From assembly GCF_000284515.1 (NCBI RefSeq), contig NC_017668.1, forward strand, positions 3,906,001 to 3,970,000: a DNA stretch of 64,000 nucleotides, in the 5' to 3' direction. Numbering within the stretch: position 1 is the first letter of the stretch; every line of letters begins with the position of its first letter. Below are positions 7,952 to 15,938 of this stretch, piece by piece. Source of the stretch: Halobacillus halophilus DSM 2266. GTDB lineage: Bacteria > Bacillota > Bacilli > Bacillales > Halobacillaceae. The notes under the pieces were generated by a model, which saw only the letters and a list, made by a program, of their open reading frames with translations, ran no database searches and was not told the DNA's origin. Made by a program: the position numbers and the translations under genes.

Positions 7952-8200
7952 ATGATGCAGCCATACTTATGTCCCAACTGTAAAACCAATCGATCCAGGT
8001 TCAATATCATCGAACAAAAAGCAACATCCGTAAAAATAGATCCAGGGTCAGGTGAAGTGATTAGTGAATATACGTCTGAGAATCTGGATCCTTTTCATGC
8101 CGCTTACCAGGGGCCAGACAAAAAAATCCAATGTGGAGCATGCGGTTTGATCGAAGACGAGAAAACATTTGCCGCTTTCGCCAACTCAAAACCTCTTTAA
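7952..8200 (+). CDS. Small zinc-ribbon protein, unknown function
   Basis: An 82-residue protein transcribed divergently from the CHAD gene. The ATG at 7952 is chosen because GGAGGTG lies 5 nt upstream; an ATG 12 bp earlier would overlap that site. Two C-x2-C knuckles (CPNC near the N-terminus and CGAC near residue 60) should bind one zinc ion. The middle is acidic and lacks membrane or enzyme motifs. I do not recognise a named family. It could be a small adaptor or nucleic-acid-binding protein. Confidence 0.65.
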   Translation: MMQPYLCPNCKTNRSRFNIIEQKATSVKIDPGSGEVISEYTSENLDPFHAAYQGPDKKIQCGACGLIEDEKTFAAFANSKPL

Positions 8201-8246
8201 TTGCCCTCAGCGTTCGTTAAAGGGCCCGTGGCATCGTTTTGGCGAA

Positions 8247-9644
8247 TCAATAGATAAATCTCTTTCTTTTGATTGCTGAATAGCTTAGAAGAGCTGCGAG
8301 AGCCAATAGCAGAGGAGTAAAATAAATTCCTCCACCTAAAATGATATAACCTGCTGCTCTAAAAGTATCTGATACTTGAAAGTTTTCTTTGTGCAGAAGA
8401 CGCATGCGATTCGTGAGCTGAGTTCTCATGTCATACAGAGACCAGCTCATTACGCCTGCCAGCTGGACGAATACGACCGAGAAGGAACTGCCAAGTATAA
8501 TGTTGACCGTAAGGAAAGACAGTAGAAGAGGGACTAATCCTGCTATTCCCCAGCTCACATAAGTCGATGTCCACCCCTTTTCATCAATCGGCAGACTATA
8601 GAATATAGGATTCTCTGTAAAATGCGAGCTGAAAATTCCTGCGGCAACTTCTATATACACAAATAACACCACAGGAACACTTACATACATGACCCACTCC
8701 GCTCGTAATGATGGGGCGATGATTACAATGACACCGATTAAGAGCGTTTTCCATGCATACCCTGACGATTCTTTCAAATGGCTTCTCCACAACATATGAT
8801 ATAAGGATTTCACCTTAGTAATTTGGCGTATTGCCCTTCGTTCTCTAAGGTAATTACTTACCAGCCCATACCGTTTAGGAGGTTTGATTGTTATATTCGT
8901 CATCTGACTGACAAACGTGACATTCCATACCTTGGCATCATTGCGCTCCACCACTTTCATCCAGTTAATGTTTTGAGTGCACGCCGGAATAAAGTAAAAC
9001 CGCGCGAGTATCAATAAAAAAGTCAGAATTATGGCTGTTGAATATTGGGCTAAGTTCAACTGATGAATCCATATGCCTGAAGCCCCTAGCAAAACGATCA
9101 CAACTGCCAACAGTCCTGTCTTAACTCTTTTTCTAGCAGAATATAACTTCCACTGGATCGGCGTTAAAAGGGCTATGAAGACGGAATAGATAAAAGCAGC
9201 AGAGAGCAACATGTATAAAGACAAGGGAGTTAATCCACCTAATAATGCTGCCAGGGCGAACGCAACCAATAAGTGAAGCGCGAATTTCTCAGCTGCTAAT
9301 AATAAAAGTATTTTACTTCTGGAGTGGGGGAGCAGACTTAGCTTGAGCTCTGCTGAAGTAAATGGAAGCCCAGGATCTATAAATGACCGCCCAAGCGTAC
9401 GAATTACCAGGATGGACGGAAGCAGCCATAACCACTCTAGTAGAGAGTTTTCCCAGGTATTCATCAGGGGAATGAACCTTTTCATCCAATCCTGAAGCAG
9501 TAACAGAAATACAACAACCATTATTCCTACATAAAAGGCTAACGTTTTGTCGAACGCTAGCTGAAAGGCACGCTGATAAATATCTTTCTTCTTTTTCCAG
9601 CGTTTTTTTCGAATCCAATAAAATACCTGCGTAGTAGAACTCAT
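8247..9644 (-). CDS. ecsB: ABC transporter permease, EcsB-like
   Basis: A 465-residue polytopic membrane protein with some ten hydrophobic segments and a basic N-terminus (IRKKRWKKKKD). Its size, topology and 4-bp overlap with an upstream ABC ATPase of the Ecs type point to an EcsB-like permease. In Bacillus subtilis EcsAB affects protein secretion, the protease RasP pathway and sporulation. The permease is intact, but its ATPase partner carries a premature stop codon, so the transporter may be inactive or use another ATPase. The symbol is by family resemblance. Confidence 0.7.
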   Translation of the reverse strand: MSSTTQVFYWIRKKRWKKKKDIYQRAFQLAFDKTLAFYVGIMVVVFLLLLQDWMKRFIPLMNTWENSLLEWLWLLPSILVIRTLGRSFIDPGLPFTSAELKLSLLPHSRSKILLLLAAEKFALHLLVAFALAALLGGLTPLSLYMLLSAAFIYSVFIALLTPIQWKLYSARKRVKTGLLAVVIVLLGASGIWIHQLNLAQYSTAIILTFLLILARFYFIPACTQNINWMKVVERNDAKVWNVTFVSQMTNITIKPPKRYGLVSNYLRERRAIRQITKVKSLYHMLWRSHLKESSGYAWKTLLIGVIVIIAPSLRAEWVMYVSVPVVLFVYIEVAAGIFSSHFTENPIFYSLPIDEKGWTSTYVSWGIAGLVPLLLSFLTVNIILGSSFSVVFVQLAGVMSWSLYDMRTQLTNRMRLLHKENFQVSDTFRAAGYIILGGGIYFTPLLLALAALLSYSAIKRKRFIY

Positions 9645-10339
9645 TCATGGTTCCCACTTCGGTCTAACGTATGAAATTCATTAACTTCTCCCTCACCCGA
9701 TACCCTGCCATCTTTAAGCATCACATAGACATTGGCCAGCTCTTTTACTTTTTCCAGCTGATGCGTCGTCAGCAGAATACTGTCGCCTTTGTCCCGTCGT
9801 TCTTTTAACAGCTTCTCAAAATAGGCTCCCGCATAGACATCAAGACCCATAAAAGGTTCATCTATTAACAGTACTGAAACGTCCGGCAATAAAGCGCATA
9901 TCGTTTGAACTTTCTGCCTCATCCCTTTAGACAATGATTCCGGATATTCATTCAATTTGTCGGTTAGTTCAAAACCTTTGGTATAGGCAGCTACTTTTTC
10001 TTCAAAACGTTTCTCTGGAATTTGATAGCTCTTTTGGTATAACTGGAAATGTTGATATACGGTCAGCTCACTGAGTAGTAGAGGTTCTTCGGGTATGTAG
10101 CTTAGCTGTCTTTTGTAAGCGGCATAATGCTGATCCTGATCTAAATTATGTATAGAAATTCTGCCCTTTGACTTTTCCCGTGAGCCTAATATGGTTTTAA
10201 TTAGCGTAGATTTGCCAGCTCCGTTATGTCCGACAAGAGCTAATATTTGTCCTTAATGGATAGAAAAAGATACACCTTCAAGGATCGTATTATTTCTGAT
10301 CGTCACTTTACAATCTTCCACGACTAAATTTCTTTCCAT
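9641..10339 (-). pseudogene. ecsA: EcsA-like ABC transporter ATPase with in-frame stop
   Basis: Reading from the ATG at 10339 (ribosome site AGAGGTGA), the frame meets a TAA at 10255-10253 after 28 codons, then continues uninterrupted and in the same frame to 9641. The downstream part has a full ABC ATPase: Walker A GHNGAGKST, signature LSKGMRQK, Walker B VLLIDEP and the H-loop TTHQ. A single A-to-T change (AAA to TAA, turning IHKGQ into IH-stop-GQ) would explain the break. No good restart codon lies before the Walker A motif. Either a recent pseudogene or a sequencing error; the permease overlaps its 3' end. Confidence 0.8.
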
Positions 10340-10402
10340 CCTCTCACCTCTCTTTGCTACCTTTGCGTACGGAACAATTACTGGGAACGTTTCAATTTTT
10401 AT

Positions 10403-10439
10403 GTAAAAATACCCCCTGCCACAACATGGCAGGGGGTAT
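10403..10439 (-). terminator. Terminator of the parMR operon
   Basis: A 12-bp stem ATACCCCCTGCC / GGCAGGGGGTAT (10409-10420 and 10428-10439) with a 7-nt loop is followed on the minus strand by TTTTTACAT. It lies immediately after the parR-like gene. Confidence 0.85.
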
Positions 10440-10442
10440 GGG

Positions 10443-11045
10443 CTAATCATTCATTCGGGAAAGAAAGTCTCCCAGCAGATCATCATCATCTTCATCTTCT
10501 GTTGTTTCTTCGTCCTGTGAATGAATCTCACCTTGTAAGCTATCAAGATTCAGACCATCCAGTTCATCATCGATACTCTTCCATTCTGTTTCAGAATCAG
10601 CATTTGTTTCGTCCTCAGCATGGGCTTCTTGAGTATAATCTCCTAAGGAAGCTTCAGAAGCAGCTGTTTCTTCTTGTAAATAAAGGGCTTCATCTATATC
10701 AAATGCATTGCTGTTGAGCGAAGCCAGTAGAGTGGTAGCACGCACGGGATCCATCATTAGCTGATACAGGATACTTCCTATAAGAGCCTCCGAATGTTCG
10801 TGCTTAATCCAGTTTCTCTGTTCTTTATTTAAAGCCTTAGGCAGTGGGATGGTAACCGTTTCCTTATTCTTAGCGTAAGTCTCGTTCACTCCATCCAGGA
10901 CGAATTGTGCAATCCTGCTTGAAAAATTTCGCCTCTCTGTCTCCTTCAGTTGAGTTAATTGTCTCAATAGATGATCAGGAGTATCCGAGGGGATCCGGAA
11001 CGTAATCGATTGTCCCCTCTCTATCTTTTTCTTTGATTGACTCAT
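10443..11045 (-). CDS. parR: ParR-like ribbon-helix-helix partner of the actin-like protein
   Basis: A 200-residue protein 9 bp after the ParM-like gene. Residues about 10-55 (GQSITFRIPSDTPDHLLRQL onwards) fit a ribbon-helix-helix DNA-binding unit: a beta strand followed by two helices. The C-terminal 80 residues are extremely acidic and end in DDDLLGDFLSRMND. This matches ParR adaptors, which bind centromere repeats through the N-terminus and cap actin filaments through the C-terminal tail. Family identity is inferred from architecture and operon position rather than close sequence recognition. Confidence 0.72.
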   Translation of the reverse strand: MSQSKKKIERGQSITFRIPSDTPDHLLRQLTQLKETERRNFSSRIAQFVLDGVNETYAKNKETVTIPLPKALNKEQRNWIKHEHSEALIGSILYQLMMDPVRATTLLASLNSNAFDIDEALYLQEETAASEASLGDYTQEAHAEDETNADSETEWKSIDDELDGLNLDSLQGEIHSQDEETTEDEDDDDLLGDFLSRMND

Positions 11046-11054
11046 AACATCACC

Positions 11055-12254
11055 TTATTTGGATGAGCCGGTTTTTTGTTCTACTTTTTTACCTTGTTCT
11101 TGATTTTTGCCGTGGTTCTTTTTCTCGTTTTTACGGATGAAATCAGAAATCAATTTGTAGTAAGCATTCGCCATCATCCAGATGCTCTCTTCTTCATCTT
11201 CAAAGAATTCAATATTGAAACCATCCAGTTTGTTGTTAAGTGACTTGATGTAATCCTTCAGAACCGCGGAGCCTCCGCCCACAAAGTAACAGATCTCTGA
11301 TTGAGAGTTTCTCTGCCACACATTTCTTAGGAAACGATACTGCTTCTTAGCAAGTTCAAGAAGAATACGGTCCGTAATATCATGTACGTTAGTACGGCTT
11401 CCTTTAACCATGATGTGATGTCGATCATTTTTCCTTGTAATGATATCCACGACATCACGGCGGCTGTCTAATTCAACTCCATGTTTTCTAAGAATCTCTT
11501 CACGGATCATTTCTAATGATTCAGCTACACCTAGATTGAAGCCCTGCGCTTTATCATCATCAACGTTACGATTTTTAATAACGGCGATATCTGTAGAAAG
11601 ACCGCCGATATCCTGGATTAGAATTTGTTTGTCGATCAATTCTTTGTTAATGATATTCAAATCATTATCCATCACTAAGTTAACGTAGGCAGCAAACCCT
11701 TCCGGATAAACTTTAACCTCATCAAACTTAAGATTTACTTTCATTCCCTGATATTTTGGTGTGACAAGGAATTCAATCTGGTGAACAGACCCAAGAAGGG
11801 AAGAACGGTACCCTACGTCTTTGCCTTCTTTTACTTCACGAAGCGGCAGTCCTGTTCCCAATGTGTAGTTAGCTTCTACCACATTATTCTTCGCCGATTG
11901 TGCATTCTTCTCTCTAACTGCATCCAAAGCAAGCGATGCAAAAAGCATAATAAGTGTCTGATCTTCCTCAGATTTATAGCTGCCTGGATCTAATTCAGTA
12001 GAGTTAGTGGTTTTCGTAGCCAGATTCCCCACACGATAGATAGCATTATTCTCTCTTAAGGCTGGAGAATGCACTCGAATATGTAGATTATCGAGTGGAT
12101 CCTTTTCATCCAGGTCCTCTATACCGATAACAGGACGATCTTCTAAGTCTCTAGCGACCACGTTAGGAATATATAAAGATGAATCTAGTTTTCCAAAGTT
12201 TGCTTTAACTGCATCATTACCAACATCCACAGCTGCAATTCTTGAGTTTGTCAT
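11055..12254 (-). CDS. parM: ParM/StbA-family actin-like ATPase
   Basis: A 399-residue bacterial actin homologue that should polymerise with ATP and push DNA copies apart. Actin signatures are in order: phosphate-1 AAVDVGNDAVKA (residues 7-18), phosphate-2 LIQDIGGLSTDIAVI (212-226) and adenosine loop FVGGGSAVLKDYI (324-336). The C-terminal 25 residues are basic and rich in Lys, Asn and Gln. The ATG has AAAGGAGAG upstream. It heads a two-gene operon with a ParR-like protein, and an iteron array lies upstream at 12355-12523, so all three parts of a type II partition cassette are present, here in a chromosomal-looking setting. Confidence 0.88.
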   Translation of the reverse strand: MTNSRIAAVDVGNDAVKANFGKLDSSLYIPNVVARDLEDRPVIGIEDLDEKDPLDNLHIRVHSPALRENNAIYRVGNLATKTTNSTELDPGSYKSEEDQTLIMLFASLALDAVREKNAQSAKNNVVEANYTLGTGLPLREVKEGKDVGYRSSLLGSVHQIEFLVTPKYQGMKVNLKFDEVKVYPEGFAAYVNLVMDNDLNIINKELIDKQILIQDIGGLSTDIAVIKNRNVDDDKAQGFNLGVAESLEMIREEILRKHGVELDSRRDVVDIITRKNDRHHIMVKGSRTNVHDITDRILLELAKKQYRFLRNVWQRNSQSEICYFVGGGSAVLKDYIKSLNNKLDGFNIEFFEDEEESIWMMANAYYKLISDFIRKNEKKNHGKNQEQGKKVEQKTGSSK

Positions 12255-12354
12255 TAATCAGCTCTCCTTTTAATTACTATAATTTACCTTGCCCTTCTAT
12301 TAATCTATTAGACTCTGCCTTAATAGTCAATGTGCCTTTCGGAGTATTCAATCA

Positions 12355-12523
12355 TGTGTACATGTATACTTTTAATGTACACACGTTTACGTTAAACGTT
12401 TACTTGTATTCAATTATGCGTACATGCTTTCATACCAGTATGTGTACGCTTTTGTAATCTTGCATTCATTCACGTGTACGTTTGTCTTACAAATTGTGTA
12501 CTTGAAAACATTAATGTGTACAC
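12355..12523. repeat. parC: Iteron array upstream of parM (candidate parC centromere)
   Basis: Seven clear copies of a (A/T)TGTGTAC(A/G) type box have GTAC cores at 12358, 12377, 12420, 12444, 12476, 12498 and 12518. Degenerate copies (ACGTTTAC twice) fill the gap near 12384-12402. Spacing is mostly 19-24 bp, about two helical turns, so the boxes would face one side of the DNA. Some are inverted, since GTAC is self-complementary. The array lies 100-270 bp before the parM start, where type II plasmid partition systems carry parC and the operon promoter. Confidence 0.75.
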
Positions 12524-12565
12524 TAGTAGATGTGCAGTAATTAGACATAATATTACACAAAAACA

Positions 12566-12608
12566 CGGACTTAGTTTTGAGTGTGAATTCAAAACTGCGG
12601 ACTTAGTT
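12566..12608. other. Hairpin flanked by an 11-bp direct repeat
   Basis: CGGACTTAGTT occurs at 12566-12576 and 12598-12608. Between and over the copies is an inverted repeat AGTTTTGA / TCAAAACT (12573-12596). Its role is unknown; it lies between the iteron array and the terminator. Confidence 0.4.
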
Positions 12609-12631
12609 GGAGGTGGTGAAGAAATCATAAA

Positions 12632-12668
12632 AAATACCTGTCAGAAAAATGATTTCTGACAGGTATTT
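12632..12668. terminator. Bidirectional terminator after the intracellular protease gene
   Basis: A perfect 16-bp stem (12632-12647 with 12653-12668) has a 5-nt loop and A or T runs at both ends. It follows the minus-strand protease gene by about 25 bp. Confidence 0.8.
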
Positions 12669-12691
12669 CTATAAAAGGGTGTAGGATATTT

Positions 12692-13663
12692 TTAATTTAT
12701 AGCGGTAGTGTAGGTAGAAAAAAGTTCTTCTAGTTTATCTGTAAGAGAGAGCATTAATAATCCATTACCTTCAGCAGCTTTAGAGTAGCCGAGAGGTAGA
12801 GTCCGTTTGATTAACTGCGAAAATATTTCCGGCTCGGACATGGAGCGTTGAAATTGAGATTCTACAAGAGGAATAATGAGGGCCAATCCACCAGCCACAT
12901 GTGGTGTAGACATGGAGGTTCCGGAAAGACGAGCGTATTTTCCTCCTATATAGGTAGAGAGAACATCAACTCCCGGGGCTACCAGATCAATCTCATCATT
13001 GGTGTTAGTAAAGTCAGCAATGGCCCTCTGATTATCAATTGCGCCCACTTGTATGACTTCATTATAGCAGCCTGGATAGGCATATTCATAAGTGTTTTCG
13101 CGTCCATCTCCCTCATTTCCTGCAGCACATACGACAGAAATACCCTGATTAACAGCTTTTTGGACAACCTCATGCATTTCTTTAGCATCATCAGGTCCGC
13201 CAAGAGACATAGAAATGACTCTAACACGTTCCCCTTGAGGTCCTTCCCAGTTAATTGCGTATTCAATAGCATTTATAATCCAATCGTACTGTCCACTCCC
13301 CTCTCCAGAGAGTACTTTAAGGATTAATAAATCAGCCTGCGGAGCCACTCCAATTACACCTTTCTTGTTATCTATGGCAGCGATTGTTCCGGCCACATGA
13401 GTGCCGTGGCCATTATTGTCATCGTAATTCGTCTCATCACCTTCATAGTCATCTGTAAAGTTATAACCACCTAGAATGCGGTTCTCAAGGTCTGGATGGT
13501 CCATTTGACAGCCTGTGTCGATGACAGCTACGACGCTCCCTTTTCCCTGACTGGTTCTTTCCCATAAACTCTCTGCCTCCACCAACTTCACACCTTTTGG
13601 AAACTCTTCTGCTTCCTGCAGGATCTGTTCGGTACGGTATGGGATTAACTTCATTTCACTCAT
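12692..13663 (-). CDS. ispA: Intracellular subtilisin-type serine protease
   Basis: A 323-residue subtilase of the intracellular (ISP) class. There is no signal peptide. The N-terminus carries KLIPYR (residues 5-10), the LIPY/F inhibitory motif that blocks the active site in ISP precursors until removed. Catalytic residues are Asp49 (AVIDTG), His86 (NNGHGTHVAGT) and Ser250 (SGTSMSTPHVAGG), with oxyanion Asn183. Length fits IspA (about 320 residues). The enzyme degrades cytoplasmic proteins in stationary phase. Single-gene unit with its own promoter-like sequence and terminator. Confidence 0.95.
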   Translation of the reverse strand: MSEMKLIPYRTEQILQEAEEFPKGVKLVEAESLWERTSQGKGSVVAVIDTGCQMDHPDLENRILGGYNFTDDYEGDETNYDDNNGHGTHVAGTIAAIDNKKGVIGVAPQADLLILKVLSGEGSGQYDWIINAIEYAINWEGPQGERVRVISMSLGGPDDAKEMHEVVQKAVNQGISVVCAAGNEGDGRENTYEYAYPGCYNEVIQVGAIDNQRAIADFTNTNDEIDLVAPGVDVLSTYIGGKYARLSGTSMSTPHVAGGLALIIPLVESQFQRSMSEPEIFSQLIKRTLPLGYSKAAEGNGLLMLSLTDKLEELFSTYTTAIN

Positions 13664-13744
13664 TTAACTTCCTCCCCTATTTTGAGTCATGCAAGAGCAA
13701 AGTGATAGACTGATAACTCATGGTGATAGGTAAAGCTTTCCATT

Positions 13745-13772
13745 ATTATATCATTTTTTGTAAGTATCTGAA
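13745..13772 (-). promoter_or_regulatory. Possible sigma-A promoter of ispA
   Basis: On the minus strand TTCAGA, a 16-bp spacer and TATAAT lie about 80 bp before the ispA start. The -10 box is perfect; the -35 box matches 4 of 6 positions. Confidence 0.45.
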
Positions 13773-13800
13773 TATACAGTCAACTATTATTAGACAAGAA

Positions 13801-13849
13801 TTAAAGAAAGCAGGAGAGACTGTTAGGACAGCCATCCTGCTTTCTTTAA
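13801..13849. other. Isolated long hairpin
   Basis: TTAAAGAAAGCAGGA (13801-13815) pairs perfectly with 13835-13849; the 19-nt loop can form a smaller GACTGT/ACAGCC stem. No gene ends next to it on either strand. It could end a small unannotated RNA. Apart from this and the ispA promoter, 13664-14128 shows nothing else. Confidence 0.45.
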
Positions 13850-14128
13850 CGTTTCTTCAGCTAATAGGAATACAAGATATAAATTATAATTAAAATAATC
13901 CTTGAATCAATGTAAATCTGATTGTAGTTAATGAAGTAGAATAAAAATACTTTCAAAGATTCCCTAACTTATATACTCTAGGGAAATATAGCCATAGTTC
14001 TTAAGATTTCAAACTCATTAAGTGAAGCCATATATTTAAATAAATCTACACAGTCCTTAAGCCTTATATTTTTAAAATGGCTATAAAAGGGTAAATAAAA
14101 AAAGACTACGAGAAGTGGAGGGAAAACT

Positions 14129-14320
14129 ATGTACAAAAAACAATGCCAACGCTGTAACCGTCCCTCATATAGCAGCAGCGAAGGCACCTGGATGTGCCCC
14201 ATATGTCATGAAGATTTAACGTCATTCTCTTTCCTTCCTATTCACAACAAAAAATCAAAATCGGAAGTCGTTAGTATGTATGACCAAACCATGAACGGAA
14301 CTCCATTCCGGGAAATATAA
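14129..14320 (+). CDS. Small zinc-knuckle protein, unknown function
   Basis: A 63-residue protein with a strong ribosome site (GTGGAGGG, 8 nt before the ATG) and a terminator 50 bp after its stop. Two C-x2-C pairs (CQRC at residues 6-9 and CPIC at about 23-26) predict one zinc site. The rest is polar, with no other motif. I do not recognise a named family. The good translation signals and own terminator support it as a real gene. Confidence 0.6.
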   Translation: MYKKQCQRCNRPSYSSSEGTWMCPICHEDLTSFSFLPIHNKKSKSEVVSMYDQTMNGTPFREI

Positions 14321-14368
14321 ACATATTAGCTCTTACATCCCTTGAATTCATTCAGTCGTATAGCTGTA

Positions 14369-14404
14369 AAAAAAGGATTGCACCCAACGTGCAATCCTTT
14401 TTTA
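14369..14404. terminator. Bidirectional terminator between convergent genes
   Basis: GGATTGCAC / GTGCAATCC with flanking A and T runs forms a 15-bp stem and 5-nt loop. It serves the plus-strand zinc protein and the minus-strand peptidoglycan hydrolase. Confidence 0.88.
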
Positions 14405-14419
14405 CTAGTATTATAGAAT

Positions 14420-15901
14420 TTATGGCAGGAAACGGCGTGGATCCACTGAATTAGACCGGCTTGGATTCCAGGAACCGATATGAATCTCAAAGTGTAGATG
14501 CTGCCCTGTTGAGTTCCCTGTGCTTCCCATATTACCCAGGAAATCGCCTTGCGATACAGACTCTCCTGCCGACACAGCCGGAGTGGATCTCAGATGGGCA
14601 TATACAGTCGTGTACGTCTTGCCATCGATACGGTGAGTAATAAATACATTATTCCCGTAACTGGATGAATAACCGGCACGTATGACTGTTCCATCGGCTG
14701 CAGCCCTTATAGGTACAGTTCCGCTCTTAGCTAGATCAATACCGGAGTGTAGGCGGCTTTCGTTATGAATCGGATGGAACCTCATTCCGTATTCGGATGT
14801 TGTTCCGGCGGATGCAGGCCAGGCGAACTTGGCACTGCTGCCTGAAGAGCTGGAAGTTGCTTTTTTATCTTCTTCTGCTTCTTTTTCAGCTTCCTCTTCT
14901 GCTTTCTTCTCTTCTTCTTCGGCTTTTCGTTCAGCTTCTTCTGCTTCTTCAGCAGCTTTTTCATCGGCACGATCCTGGGCAGCTTTTCTGGCGGCTTCCT
15001 CAGCTTCTTTTCTTGCTTTTTCAGCTGCGGCTTTTCTAGCTGCTTCTTTACGTGCTTTTTCTTCCGCTGCTTTTTGTTCAGCTTCTTCGGCTGCCTTCTC
15101 GGCACGTTCGATTTCTTTCTTGATCGCTGCTTCCTGTGCGGCAAGTGTTTCATTCTCTTCTTCTAAGTCCATCACATAAGCGTGAAGTTCTTCTTCTTCC
15201 AATTCAAGTGACTTCATCAGCTCATTTTTATCTTCCTTCTGGCTGTCCAGGTCACGCTTTAATGATTCCAGTTCAGAAAGTTTTTCTTCAAGAGAGGTTA
15301 ATTCTTCTTCCACCTCTGCCTTTTTGCTTTCAACAGCTTCTTTATCGGCTTTATGCTGTTCAAGTATTTCCCTATCCTGTTCGGCAATGGTATTTAAGCT
15401 CATGATTCTTTCGAGGAAGTTACCGAAGCTTTCTGCTCCCATAAGTACGTCTAAGTAATCAATGGCTCCTCCATTCTGGTACATGGACTTCACACGATCT
15501 TTTAGAAGCTCGTCCCGTTCAGCGATTCGCTTTTCCAGTTCAGTAATATCTTCTTTCAACTGTTCGATGTTCTCTCTTGTTTGCTCTACTTCTTCTTCTT
15601 TTTTATCTATTTTCTCAGTCGTCTCCATCATCTGTTTGTCCAGGCGCTCAATTTCCTGGTTCAATTGTTCCTGGTCTTCTTTAAGTTTGTCAATTTGTTC
15701 CTGTTTTTCCTGTTTCTCAGATTCATTGTCTGATTGGCTGTCTTTGTTTTCTTCTAGCTGATCCTCATTTTCCTCTACTTGCTCTTTACTTTTTTCGATT
15801 TGTTCTTCATACGATTCTGCGAAAACTGGGCTCGTTCCGGACGATAAGCCGGCAAGTACAAGCGTGGCGATCAGGAGTGCAACTGTAAACTTAAACTTCA
15901 A
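14420..15901 (-). CDS. Secreted M23 peptidoglycan hydrolase with coiled-coil domain
   Basis: A cell-wall endopeptidase of the EnvC/CwlO-like architecture, 493 residues from the TTG at 15901, which follows GGAGG by 8 nt and opens directly into a signal peptide (cut near PVFA-ESY); an ATG 24 bp upstream would overlap that site. A long coiled coil (about residues 30-255) is followed by an Ala/Glu/Lys-rich linker (about 260-355) and a C-terminal M23 domain with zinc ligands in HSGIDLA and HLHFEIH. The gene follows ftsX by about 40 bp. In firmicutes FtsEX controls such coiled-coil hydrolases, so FtsX is the likely activator. Confidence 0.9.
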   Translation of the reverse strand: MKFKFTVALLIATLVLAGLSSGTSPVFAESYEEQIEKSKEQVEENEDQLEENKDSQSDNESEKQEKQEQIDKLKEDQEQLNQEIERLDKQMMETTEKIDKKEEEVEQTRENIEQLKEDITELEKRIAERDELLKDRVKSMYQNGGAIDYLDVLMGAESFGNFLERIMSLNTIAEQDREILEQHKADKEAVESKKAEVEEELTSLEEKLSELESLKRDLDSQKEDKNELMKSLELEEEELHAYVMDLEEENETLAAQEAAIKKEIERAEKAAEEAEQKAAEEKARKEAARKAAAEKARKEAEEAARKAAQDRADEKAAEEAEEAERKAEEEEKKAEEEAEKEAEEDKKATSSSSGSSAKFAWPASAGTTSEYGMRFHPIHNESRLHSGIDLAKSGTVPIRAAADGTVIRAGYSSSYGNNVFITHRIDGKTYTTVYAHLRSTPAVSAGESVSQGDFLGNMGSTGNSTGQHLHFEIHIGSWNPSRSNSVDPRRFLP

Positions 15902-15938
15902 TCCCTCTTCCTCCCCAAAACACATGTATATGTTTATA

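Noticed and set aside
10253-10450. 65-codon frame treated as a separate small gene
   Set aside because: Its C-terminal 28 codons are the true N-terminus of the broken ABC ATPase, and its first 37 codons run through the terminator after parR.
12355-12523. CRISPR array in the repeat block before parM
   Set aside because: Repeats are only about 8-10 bp, imperfect and tightly phased with no spacer structure and no cas genes; an iteron array fits better.
12848-13327. 159-codon open frame opposite the intracellular protease gene
   Set aside because: It lies wholly antisense to a gene with complete catalytic motifs and has no ribosome site or recognisable domain.
14797-15761. Long open frames opposite the coiled-coil part of the peptidoglycan hydrolase
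   Set aside because: They are Ser/Leu-rich, arise from GAA/AAG-rich coding on the other strand, lack ribosome sites and overlap a well-supported gene.
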